A DNA stretch of 17,881 bases, taken from NCBI GenBank assembly GCA_003566795.1, contig PXBU01000043.1, forward strand, positions 1-17,881, given 5' to 3'. The notes under the pieces are model-generated. The model worked only from the letters and a program-made list of their open reading frames with translations. It was not told the origin of the DNA and searched no databases. Within the stretch, counting starts at the first letter, position 1, and every line of letters starts with the position of its first letter. The DNA is from Puniceicoccaceae bacterium (lineage in GTDB: Bacteria > Verrucomicrobiota > Verrucomicrobiia > Opitutales > Coraliomargaritaceae). The translations under genes and the position numbers were made by a program. Below are positions 1 through 7,803 of this stretch, piece after piece.

Positions 1-1382
1 ACTGTCTTCGGCCTGAATTGCCAAAGACCGAACGCGAGCCATCCGCACATCAGCAGCGTCACGCCAATCAGCACCGGAACCGGTCCAAATTGATAAATCA
101 GAGGCAGCGAAGCTGCGGTGAAAAGACCTCCCCCGACAATGGGCTCAAACAATAGCTGTTTGTAACCGAAAGCTTCCATCGCTCCAGAGCGGTTATGCGG
201 ATCGCTCATGCGCACGAGCAATAAGCCAACCACAGTCATGCCGATACCCTGACCAAAATTGGCCAAGCCATTTGGCGTCCAGTCCTGCGGAAACATCCAG
301 CGCGCCAGCACAAAAAAGCCGAACAAGTTCCAAGCGATGCCGCCCAGCGCCAGCAAAATAAAGGGCCCGGCATTGCTGCCAATGGCATCCAGCGATAACG
401 CGCCCAAGGCTGCCACAATCAAAATATCCAAAGCAGCACCGGAAATGCGATTCATCAGCGCCCGGTCGATCATCCATGCATAATTGAGCCGCACCGACAG
501 TAGCTGCACTATCACCCCGCCAATCATCGCCATCGGAAACAGTGGCACGTGTCGCAATAACTCCGGCAAGCCCAGCGGCATCAGCAGCGCCCGCTCAAGC
601 CATACCAGACCCTCCAGCAGCACCCAGCCAAGACCGATGGAAATCGCCACAAAGCCCAGGTGTATCGAAAGTGGCTCGATCGAACGGTCACTGTAGCTCC
701 GGCTTTCCACGGGTTCGCGGTTTTCATGTTCCGCCAGCGACTCGTCTTCCTCGGGTGCCCGGTCCGGGGGCGCAATGTGTCCCTTCCATACCGCCCAGTT
801 AATCGCTAAAGTGCCCAGGATCACACCTGCCACCACGCCGATCGTCGCCAACCCCAGCGCCATGTCCGCCCCATCGGCGAAGCCCAGTTCGCGAAAGGTA
901 TCTCCTAATCCGGCGGCCGTTCCATGCCCGCCCTCGAAGCCAATCTCAATCAATGCCCCAGCCAATGGGCTGCCCCCGAAAACCGGCACGATCAAAAAGA
1001 CCGCCAGTGAGAGACCCACCACATACTGCCCCCATGCCAGTGCCTGCCCATGCGCCACCATCGGTCCGGCCTTTTTCCAGATAGCCCCGATATTCGGTAA
1101 ATCCTTGCCCAAAAAAAGACCGGCAAAGACGACGCTAATCAAAATACCCGGCAGAGCCGACCATGTTTCCAGTATCCCCTCACTGAAAAGCCCGCCACCT
1201 ATCAGATGTGAATCATCGAAAAAGCGACCGATCACCTGCGGGCCCAATATTAAAGCGAGACTGCCAGCTATAATCGAACTGGGTAAAAAGAGCCGCTGTA
1301 ACAGGGAAATCCGCCGACGTATCCACTTTGCGGCGACAATCAAAATCCCGACAATCAGTAAGGCGGCGAAAATATCATTCAT
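1..1382 (-). CDS. gltS: Sodium/glutamate symporter, GltS-like (partial, C-terminus outside window)
   Basis: Reading the minus strand from the ATG at 1382 gives 460 uninterrupted residues to the left edge. The protein is very hydrophobic, with about ten to twelve likely membrane segments, so it sits in the inner membrane. Two glycine-rich stretches, GFEGGHGTAAGLGDTF (residues 148-163) and FGQGIGMTVVGLLL (376-389), lie in the two halves, as expected for the re-entrant loops of the ESS/GltS family, which imports glutamate with Na+. Residues about 199-238 form a charged hydrophilic loop between the halves. The protein already exceeds the roughly 400 residues of E. coli GltS, so it is a long variant. 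No clear Shine-Dalgarno precedes the ATG; a TATACT hexamer (minus strand, 1404-1409) lies 22 bases upstream without a matching -35 box. It lies 68 bases downstream of serS on the same strand. The fold family is fairly sure; glutamate as substrate is inferred. Confidence 0.8.
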   Translation of the reverse strand, partial: MNDIFAALLIVGILIVAAKWIRRRISLLQRLFLPSSIIAGSLALILGPQVIGRFFDDSHLIGGGLFSEGILETWSALPGILISVVFAGLFLGKDLPNIGAIWKKAGPMVAHGQALAWGQYVVGLSLAVFLIVPVFGGSPLAGALIEIGFEGGHGTAAGLGDTFRELGFADGADMALGLATIGVVAGVILGTLAINWAVWKGHIAPPDRAPEEDESLAEHENREPVESRSYSDRSIEPLSIHLGFVAISIGLGWVLLEGLVWLERALLMPLGLPELLRHVPLFPMAMIGGVIVQLLSVRLNYAWMIDRALMNRISGAALDILIVAALGALSLDAIGSNAGPFILLALGGIAWNLFGFFVLARWMFPQDWTPNGLANFGQGIGMTVVGLLLVRMSDPHNRSGAMEAFGYKQLLFEPIVGGGLFTAASLPLIYQFGPVPVLIGVTLLMCGWLAFGLWQFRPKT

Positions 1383-1450
1383 GATGACCGAAGTGTTAGC
1401 ATGAGTATAGTTCAGTATGGACCCGCCCGGCCACGCCAGGCAGCGCGTGA

Positions 1451-2722
1451 TTATTTCGCCTCACCGATAAATTCCTGTCGCATCCAATACTGCAAGCACT
1501 CGGGCACCTTCACGCGCCCATCCGCTTGCAGGTTATTCTCAAGAATCGCCGCCAGCACCCGCGGCACGGCGAGTCCGGAGCCGTTTAAGGTGTGCGCCAC
1601 CACTGTCTTACCATCGGGTCCGCGATAGCGGATCCCGGCTCGGCGGGCCTGGAAGTCGGAAAAATTCGAGCAGCTCGACACCTCCAGCCAGCGACGCTGC
1701 CCGGCGGCAAATACCTCGAGGTCATACTGCTTGGCATGCGGAAAGCCGATGTCGCCCGTACACATGCGCAGCACGCGATAAGGAAGCTCCAGCTTTTGCA
1801 GCGTGCGCTCGACGTCCTCCCGCAGCTTCTCCAGTTCCTCCATGCTGCTCTCGGCATCCGTCCACTTCACCAACTCCACCTTGTCGAACTGGTGCAGCCG
1901 ATTCAAGCCACGCACGTGCGCCCCCCAACTCCCTGCCTCACGCCGGAAGCAGGGCGTGTAAGCGCTGCGGCGGATCGGGAGCTGATCGATGTCGAGGATC
2001 TCATCGCGGTAAAAATTGGTGACTGGCACCTCAGCAGTTGGGATCAGATAGAGGCCCTCGTTGGGGTCGACATACATTTGCCCCTCCTTGTCTGGTAGCT
2101 GGCCGGTCGCGGTCGCACTCTCGGCATTGACCACGATCGGCGGCAGCACTTCCTCGTAGCTGTTCTCCTGTGCCTCCTGCAAAAAGAAATTCACCAGTGC
2201 CCGCACCAGACGCGCCATCTCACCCACGTAGAAGGGGAAGCCGGCCCCCGTCACTTTCACCCCGCGCGCGAAATCGATGCGCGATTCGAACCACGGGATG
2301 TCAAAGTGCGGCAGCGCATGGGGGAAGTCCGCATCGGCATCGCCCCAGGTCGAGGCGACCACGTTGTCCTCCTCACCCTTCCCTACCGGCACCGAGGGGT
2401 CCGGCAGATTCGGAATCTCCAGGAAAGCCGCCTGAAAGGCCTCATCCGCTGCTTTGGACTCGGCCTCAAGCTCCTTCGCGCGGGCCGCGATCTTTTTCAT
2501 CTGCTGGACCTTTTCCAGAAACTCGGGTGACCCTTTCTTTAAAGCCGCCATCTCCTGATTGGCCGCCTTCTGCTCGGCGCGGGCCGTCTCCGCCTCAGTG
2601 ATCCTGGCACGGCGGGTCGCATCCAGTGCCAAAACCGCATCGATGTCGCAGGTAAATTTTTTATGGGCGATGGCAGCCTTGACGAAGTCCGGCCGCTCGC
2701 GGAGGAGCTTAATGTCGATCAT
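1451..2722 (-). CDS. serS: Seryl-tRNA synthetase
   Basis: This 423-residue cytosolic enzyme charges tRNA-Ser with serine. Its length matches the bacterial family. The N-terminus (MIDIKLLRERPDFVK) and the alanine/lysine/glutamate-rich stretch to about residue 110 form the long antiparallel coiled-coil arm that grips the tRNA extra arm. The class II catalytic core follows. The serine-binding TAE loop is seen in YLIPTAEVPVTNFYRDE, motif 2 in FRREAGSWGAHVRGLNRLHQ, and motif 3 in NGSGLAVPRVLAAILEN near the C-terminus. Motif 2 has GSWGAHVRG where many homologues have a GSAGRDTRG-like loop, a modest difference. The ATG at 2722 gives the standard N-terminus; no strong Shine-Dalgarno is visible. The gltS-like gene follows 68 bases downstream on the same strand, so the two could be cotranscribed. 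The promoter must lie in or near the PIN-remnant gap behind the start. Confidence 0.97.
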   Translation of the reverse strand: MIDIKLLRERPDFVKAAIAHKKFTCDIDAVLALDATRRARITEAETARAEQKAANQEMAALKKGSPEFLEKVQQMKKIAARAKELEAESKAADEAFQAAFLEIPNLPDPSVPVGKGEEDNVVASTWGDADADFPHALPHFDIPWFESRIDFARGVKVTGAGFPFYVGEMARLVRALVNFFLQEAQENSYEEVLPPIVVNAESATATGQLPDKEGQMYVDPNEGLYLIPTAEVPVTNFYRDEILDIDQLPIRRSAYTPCFRREAGSWGAHVRGLNRLHQFDKVELVKWTDAESSMEELEKLREDVERTLQKLELPYRVLRMCTGDIGFPHAKQYDLEVFAAGQRRWLEVSSCSNFSDFQARRAGIRYRGPDGKTVVAHTLNGSGLAVPRVLAAILENNLQADGRVKVPECLQYWMRQEFIGEAK

Positions 2723-2781
2723 GTGCGTGAATGGGGGGAGTTACCGAAAAAAGGCACAGGATTCCGGCTAGTTGGGGCTGA

Positions 2782-3078
2782 ATCAAGGCAATTTGTGGGC
2801 TGCACCAGGCCTCCTCGCTGGAAATACAAATAAAATACCAGACTGGAAAACTGGGCCTGCGCTGCCCCCCGCAAGAACTGCTCGCTGCCGGGCTCAGGCA
2901 GCACGGCATCCACTACTCGCCACTTGAGGATGAGGAAATTTGGCAACTGCAAAAACTGCCTTGGCTCCACCGTGATCCATTCGACCGCCTGATTATCTCA
3001 GCCGCACTTTGTCGGGGCTGGCGACTCGTAACACCTGACCCGCAGATTCATCAATATCCAGTCCCAGTCACCCGGTAG
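2782..3078 (+). pseudogene. Remnant of a VapC-like PIN-domain toxin (N-terminus missing)
   Basis: The plus-strand frame after an in-frame TGA (2779-2781) is open for 98 codons to a TAG at 3076-3078 but has no ATG, GTG or TTG start before the conserved region. It reads as the C-terminal two thirds of a PIN-domain ribonuclease of the VapC type: ASSLEIQIKYQTGKL, then LPWLHRDPFDRLIISAAL, then RLVTPDPQIHQYPV. The DPFDRL and VTPD segments carry later acidic residues of the PIN active site. The N-terminal LLDTHxLLW-like strand with the first catalytic aspartate is absent, and no other frame upstream (2723-2790) supplies it. No antitoxin gene is visible. The piece is squeezed between the serS start and the SNF2 stop, whose codon ends only six bases away. 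I infer a decayed toxin gene truncated at its 5' end; use of a non-standard start is possible but would still lack the first aspartate. Confidence 0.72.
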
Positions 3079-3083
3079 AACCA

Positions 3084-6000
3084 CTAGCCCTCCAGCAAAT
3101 ACTCAAAATCATCGCGCGAGAGTCCGGCCCGCGCGGTTTGTGCACCCGGCGCCTCGATCAACTGGCGGAAAAGTTCGGCCTTGCGGTCTTTCAGCTCCAT
3201 CATGCGGGACTCAATGCTGTGCTGCATAATCAGCCGCTGCACGAAGACCGCTCGCCGCTGCCCAATGCGGTGTGCACGGTCGGTGGCTTGATTTTCGACC
3301 GCCGGGTTCCACCAGGGGTCAAGATGGAAGACGTAGTTGGCCCGCGTCAGATTGAGCCCCACCCCACCGGTCTTGAGACTGATAAAGAAAAACGACGGTC
3401 CGTCCGGCGACTGAAAGTCGGCCACGATCCCTTTGCGCTTGGCCACCGGGGTGCGCCCGTCCATCCGCAGATAGTCGATACCCCGCGCGGCGGCCTCGAC
3501 TTCGAGACCATCCAGCCCGCCAATGAACTGACTGAAGACCAGTGCGGCGTTTCCTTCCGCCTGTAGCTCTTCCAACTTATCCGCCATGTAGGCAAACTTG
3601 GGTGCCGGCTCGGGCATTTCCTTGCCCAACAGAACAGGGCTCACGCAGACCTGCCGCAGACGTAGGATCGCGGCCAGTGCGACGATGCCCGCCTGCTGCT
3701 CCGGCTTGTCGGCAAAGGCCTCTGCAATCTCCTCGCGCACTTCGGCCACCGTCCGGGTATAAATTTCCTTTTGCAGCGAACTCATTTCCAGCTGCAACAC
3801 CTGCTCTTCCTTGCGCGGCAGCTCCTTTAGAATCGTTGCTTTGGTGCGCCGAAGCACGAACGGCCGAGACCGACCAAGGATGCGCTCGGGCTCCTTGCGA
3901 AAGGCTTCCTTGAATTCCTTATGCGAGCCGAAGATGCCGGGCACGGCAGTCGAGAGCACCGAATAAAACTCCGAGGCGTTATTCTCCACCGGAGTCCCGG
4001 TCAGGCAGAGAGTGAAACGACGCCTCAGCTTGGCTGCTGCGCGGGTGCGGGCAGCCGTAATGTTCTTTAGATTGTGGGCTTCATCAAAGACCACGATGGG
4101 GAAATGCGTGGACTCCAGCTGTTTAATATCCAGCCGCACACGATCGTAGGTGGTCAAGACGACTTGTGCCTCAGCCAGCGCACGCGACCAATCGCCCTTG
4201 CGCAAGCAGTCGCATACCTTCACGCCCGGCGCGAAGCGTTCCCATTCGTCCAACCAATTAAAGACCAGGCTTGGCGGCAATACGATCAACACCGGCGTGC
4301 CTTCCGCCGCGCCGAAGCCCCGCTCAAAGCAGCCCACCAGAAATGCGATGGTCTGAACTGTCTTACCCAGCCCCATGTCATCGGCCAAACAAGCCCCGAA
4401 GCGGTGCTGGTAAAGAAAATCAATCCAACCACAACCTTCGCGCTGGTACTCGCGTAGCTTGGCCAGACAGCCATCCCGCGTTTTAAACTCAGGCAACTCC
4501 TTAAATTGTAATAAACTCTCGAATACAGCCTCCGCCTCCGGTGGCAAACTCAACTGCAAGCCGTACCGCCGCAACGCGATCCAGTCGAGCATCTGCAAGC
4601 GCGAGACCGATGCCAAGGCATCTTTTCGCGTCCGACCACTGGCATCGATGCTCAACATCGATGCCAGTGCTTTCAGCCCCGCTGCGTCACCCTCCGCCGC
4701 CTGCGGCATGATCAGTGCACCGTCCTCTCCCCGCAGCAACAACTCGCCCCGAATCAATTGCCGCCACTCCCCCGGCCCGATACTGCGCTCGCCACAGGCA
4801 ATGGTCGGATGCAGCGCAAACCAGTCGATGTCCCCGCCCCTGGCCCTCGCCTCGACAGAAATACTCAAGGGCTCCACCCGCACCGGCAAATCATCGATAG
4901 TCAGGCGAATACCGAGGGTCTGCGTCACCCGCAGCACGCGCTGCAACTCCTCACTACCACTGCGCCCACGCTGGACCGGTAGTGCGCCCTGTTGCAACTC
5001 ATGCAAATTTCGGCGACTCGCTGCATGCGATATACTGTAGAGCAACATCGCCAACTGGCGCACCTCAGCCCGGTAGCGCAAGAACCGTCCCCCCTCCCGA
5101 TCCACCGCTACGACCGTGTCATCACGCTCATGGCAGCCCAAAAGTTTCCCCAGCCCAATCAGGGTCCCCACCACACCGTGTCGATAAGCGGGCGAATATA
5201 ATTCGCTGAACTCATTTTGATAAACAGCAGGATCCAGCTCTTTCGACGCATCATAGTCTGCCAGAAAACGCCGGATCAAGTCGAGCAGTGCCCGCACCCG
5301 GCGCTTGGCACTAAACAGCCCGCCGGAATAAGCACTCAAAACCGGGTCAAGACACAAGCGCTGTAGCTCGTCGAGTGCCACAGCGACACCGTCGACCTCC
5401 GCGAAACAGCGAAATGCCAACCTCTCAGGCTCACCCGCCGCATTCTTGTGGATCGAGCAATTCATCGACAACGCCAGCCGATCCGGCTCCACCCATCCAG
5501 GCTCAACAGGTTGCCCGTAGCAAAAGAAGCGGTAATTCTCAGTATCAAAAGCCGCTATCGGTTGCCCAAAAGCCGCCTTTAATGAATTGAAACTATCGAC
5601 CTCATCCCTCGACGAGAGTGATCGGATCGGCATTTCACTCATCATGCGTTCCGCATTGGAAACTCGATACAGCCAGCCATCAACCGTGAGACAGAAACTG
5701 CCCTCTAGCCGGTCCTCCACTTCCAATAGTTCGCCCTCCGCAGAATGAAATCGAAGGCGGCGCACCACATCACGACCCTCCAACGCGTAGTCCACACTCG
5801 CCTGACAAGGTTTGGGCGCCAGCCTGAAATCCATCTCACCATCGCTAGTCCGAACCCGCACCGAAATTCCGGCCCGCTTCGCCTTTCTGAGAAAGGGGGG
5901 CAACAAACGATGCAGATCACCCAGCCAAAACTCCCGACTCAGGCCCCCGCCATAACTGTTCGACAAATGCACCCCAGCTGACCTCAGAAAATCATAGGGC

Positions 6001-6515
6001 AGCGGCCCGATCACACGCATGCGCAGCTGACCATAACTGCCGAAATCCTGCACCTTTAAAACCGTGCGCGTCTTTTCCATAGCCTCACTTCCCGCAAACC
6101 CCGGCACAAAGTCGCCACTATCCAAGCCCAAGCCACACCGCAGCTCAGTCACGTAGTCCTCCGGTAGTTCTCGGCCACCCACCTTGAAGCCATGCATCGC
6201 CCCCAAGGTAGCTGCCAACGCCGCCACGCCATGCTTACAGGCACCGTAATCTGCCCAGGCCCGACAAGAGCACTCATGTTTGACCTGTCCCCCGCGCAAC
6301 TGAAGCCAAACGATGTAAGGTTCAATCGACGAACCGCTAACCAACGCTTTGAGCCGCTTGCTCTGCTGGTCCCAGGAGAGGGCCTCCACTGCATAATCCC
6401 GATAATACCGCAACCCCCGCTCCACAAACCGTGAGCTCGCCAGATTGTAGAGCGACTCGACACCAAGTCGCCCAAAATCCTCCAAATCCCCCAGTTCTGC
6501 GTTTTTACCAGACAT
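3084..6515 (-). CDS. SWIM zinc-finger SNF2-family DEAD/DEAH-like ATPase (helicase-like)
   Basis: This 1143-residue protein is a bacterial Swi2/Snf2 ATPase, expected to translocate on duplex DNA and remodel protein-nucleic-acid complexes in the cytoplasm. A SWIM zinc finger lies near the N-terminus, with CSCRAWADYGACKHG supplying C82, C84, C93 and H95. A long middle region (about 100-650) is poorly conserved and resembles the SNF2-associated region of bacterial members. The ATPase core follows. Motif I is LADDMGLGKTVQT (about 705-720), motif II DEAHNLKN (about 808), motif III LTGTPVENN (about 843). In the second RecA lobe are VFSQFIGG, DGRTPVAKR, LKTGGVGLNLT and the arginine-finger motif DRAHRIGQ (about 1083). 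All core motifs look intact. The start is preceded by GGGGA a few bases upstream. It is convergent with the PIN remnant and not clearly in an operon; its client or pathway cannot be read from the neighbourhood. Confidence 0.93.
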   Translation of the reverse strand: MSGKNAELGDLEDFGRLGVESLYNLASSRFVERGLRYYRDYAVEALSWDQQSKRLKALVSGSSIEPYIVWLQLRGGQVKHECSCRAWADYGACKHGVAALAATLGAMHGFKVGGRELPEDYVTELRCGLGLDSGDFVPGFAGSEAMEKTRTVLKVQDFGSYGQLRMRVIGPLPYDFLRSAGVHLSNSYGGGLSREFWLGDLHRLLPPFLRKAKRAGISVRVRTSDGEMDFRLAPKPCQASVDYALEGRDVVRRLRFHSAEGELLEVEDRLEGSFCLTVDGWLYRVSNAERMMSEMPIRSLSSRDEVDSFNSLKAAFGQPIAAFDTENYRFFCYGQPVEPGWVEPDRLALSMNCSIHKNAAGEPERLAFRCFAEVDGVAVALDELQRLCLDPVLSAYSGGLFSAKRRVRALLDLIRRFLADYDASKELDPAVYQNEFSELYSPAYRHGVVGTLIGLGKLLGCHERDDTVVAVDREGGRFLRYRAEVRQLAMLLYSISHAASRRNLHELQQGALPVQRGRSGSEELQRVLRVTQTLGIRLTIDDLPVRVEPLSISVEARARGGDIDWFALHPTIACGERSIGPGEWRQLIRGELLLRGEDGALIMPQAAEGDAAGLKALASMLSIDASGRTRKDALASVSRLQMLDWIALRRYGLQLSLPPEAEAVFESLLQFKELPEFKTRDGCLAKLREYQREGCGWIDFLYQHRFGACLADDMGLGKTVQTIAFLVGCFERGFGAAEGTPVLIVLPPSLVFNWLDEWERFAPGVKVCDCLRKGDWSRALAEAQVVLTTYDRVRLDIKQLESTHFPIVVFDEAHNLKNITAARTRAAAKLRRRFTLCLTGTPVENNASEFYSVLSTAVPGIFGSHKEFKEAFRKEPERILGRSRPFVLRRTKATILKELPRKEEQVLQLEMSSLQKEIYTRTVAEVREEIAEAFADKPEQQAGIVALAAILRLRQVCVSPVLLGKEMPEPAPKFAYMADKLEELQAEGNAALVFSQFIGGLDGLEVEAAARGIDYLRMDGRTPVAKRKGIVADFQSPDGPSFFFISLKTGGVGLNLTRANYVFHLDPWWNPAVENQATDRAHRIGQRRAVFVQRLIMQHSIESRMMELKDRKAELFRQLIEAPGAQTARAGLSRDDFEYLLEG

Positions 6516-6663
6516 AAAATCCCCAAATAAGCGACCACTTCAAAGCCTTGCCAGCATGAAAGATGGCTCCGCTGTGAAACAGCAATACTAATGCCAGCCA
6601 CAAACGCGCATTAACGCACTCGGGAAAGCCGACCTCGCGGATAAAAACCGAAACAAAATCACC

Positions 6664-7677
6664 TCACTCAAACACCCGTCGACGCAGTCCGTTGATCGTC
6701 GCCAGATCCTGCCAGTCCGCCCCACGCATCCGATTCACCTTCGGTGGATACTTTCGCCCTTTCTCCCGCTGCCAGGCCTCGACGAAGCCCCGCACAAACT
6801 CCTGACTCCCCAGAATCGCCCCATCGGTAAAATACCGCACCCGACAGCGCAACACCGTCGCCCGCGGCAGCAGCGCCTTCTCCTGCTCCAGCACCTGCAA
6901 CGCCTTCGCCCGCTCCGCTTCCGAAAGCCCCGGCTGTCCGGCCTGTTTGCCAAAAATCAACTCCCGATGCATCCGCAAAGCCTCCGCCACCGATACCTGC
7001 TGGCCACGCGCCGACCCATCCGCATACGCTCCCCAGATCACACGAATCCCCCGCCGCGCCGCCTGCCACTGACCAGCCACCGCCTCCGCATATCCACAAA
7101 ACCGGTAATCGATCGGGTCGTCCACCAGCCCCGCCCGCACCGGATTCAGATCAATATAAGCGGCCATCGTCTGCAAAGGGTTGCCCGCGCCCTGCACCAA
7201 GACCGATTTGAAGCGCTCTGCCCACAGCGTGCCAAAACGCTTATGTGAGCGATTATACCACACCGAAAAACGCTGCTTCAGAGCTTTCATATACTCCGAA
7301 ACATCCCCCATCCGCGCCAACAGCCGCCGCCGGATCGCCTCCGCCTCCTCGCCACCTGCGGCCAGATGCTTCTCCATCACCTCAATTTTCGCCGTCTGAT
7401 ACTTTGTCGGCTTGGGATACAGCACCCGGTAGCGCCGCAGCAGTTCTCCATCCGATACCTCCCCCGCCTCCGGCACCCGCAGCAGCACATGGAAGTGGTT
7501 CGCCATCACGCAATAAGTCAGCACCTGCACCCCACAGAAATCTGCCACCTGCCAGATCATCTTGCGCAGCACCTCCTTCTCACGGTCCTCAAACAAACGC
7601 TCACCATTCACCGTACGAGTCATTACATGGTAGCAAGCCTCTCTCCCACCAATTACTTTTAAGCGACGTGTCCTCAT
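6664..7677 (-). CDS. RAYT / IS200-like Y1 HUH transposase
   Basis: This 337-residue protein belongs to the Y1_Tnp family, single-strand DNA transposases with an HUH metal site and one catalytic tyrosine. The N-terminal domain opens with REACYHVMTRTVNGERLF. The HUH motif is MANHFHVLLRVP, with H61 and H63. The later segment YMKALKQRFSVWYNRSHKRF and LWAERFKSVL is typical of REP-associated (RAYT) members; the catalytic tyrosine is probably Y129 or Y141, which I cannot decide without alignment. A basic C-terminal extension of about 130 residues follows. No second ORF, target duplication or IS200-type terminal hairpins could be defined, so this is likely a domesticated, single-copy RAYT rather than a complete mobile element. 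The ATG at 7677 has no obvious Shine-Dalgarno. It sits between SNF2 and the LPS locus and has no apparent link to either. Confidence 0.88.
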   Translation of the reverse strand: MRTRRLKVIGGREACYHVMTRTVNGERLFEDREKEVLRKMIWQVADFCGVQVLTYCVMANHFHVLLRVPEAGEVSDGELLRRYRVLYPKPTKYQTAKIEVMEKHLAAGGEEAEAIRRRLLARMGDVSEYMKALKQRFSVWYNRSHKRFGTLWAERFKSVLVQGAGNPLQTMAAYIDLNPVRAGLVDDPIDYRFCGYAEAVAGQWQAARRGIRVIWGAYADGSARGQQVSVAEALRMHRELIFGKQAGQPGLSEAERAKALQVLEQEKALLPRATVLRCRVRYFTDGAILGSQEFVRGFVEAWQREKGRKYPPKVNRMRGADWQDLATINGLRRRVFE

Positions 7678-7698
7678 GGTTTTTAAACTTATTTCACT

Positions 7699-7731
7699 CT
7701 ATCTAATGCGCACATGCCGAAAATGTGTCAA
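7699..7731 (-). promoter_or_regulatory. Candidate promoter / RAYT upstream flank
   Basis: On the minus strand a perfect -35 hexamer TTGACA occupies 7731-7726. About 18-20 bases further lie weak -10 candidates (ATTAGA, TTAGAT or TAGATA), ending some 22-30 bases before the transposase ATG. The same stretch contains a short inverted repeat, CACAT (7711-7715) and ATGTG (7723-7727), with a seven-base loop, which could be an operator or a transposase recognition hairpin. The -10 match and its spacing are imperfect, so the call is tentative. Confidence 0.35.
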
Positions 7732-7803
7732 ATATAATTTGCCTGTCCCTTATTTATAATTCAGATTGAGAATTTGTGAGCTTTAATGCGACTAGCTTTG
7801 CTG

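Noticed and set aside
775..1404. A 209-codon plus-strand open frame
   Set aside because: It is the antisense shadow of the GltS-like gene, whose minus-strand translation has clear membrane segments and family motifs; the plus product is proline- and lysine-rich with no recognisable domain.
1592..2601. Two plus-strand open frames (168 and 143 codons) opposite serS
   Set aside because: They mirror the conserved serS coding sequence and have low-complexity arginine/proline-rich products.
2731..2781. A short plus-strand ORF as the missing PIN N-terminus or an antitoxin
   Set aside because: Its 16 codons give no PIN-like first strand with the catalytic aspartate and no antitoxin-like sequence, and it ends at the TGA before the remnant.
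2719..2970. An 83-codon minus-strand frame behind serS
   Set aside because: The opposite strand reads as a PIN-domain remnant with recognisable motifs, so the minus frame is more likely its shadow.
7245..7706. A 153-codon plus-strand frame
   Set aside because: It is antisense to the transposase and is dominated by serine, proline and alanine, as shadows of GC-rich genes are.
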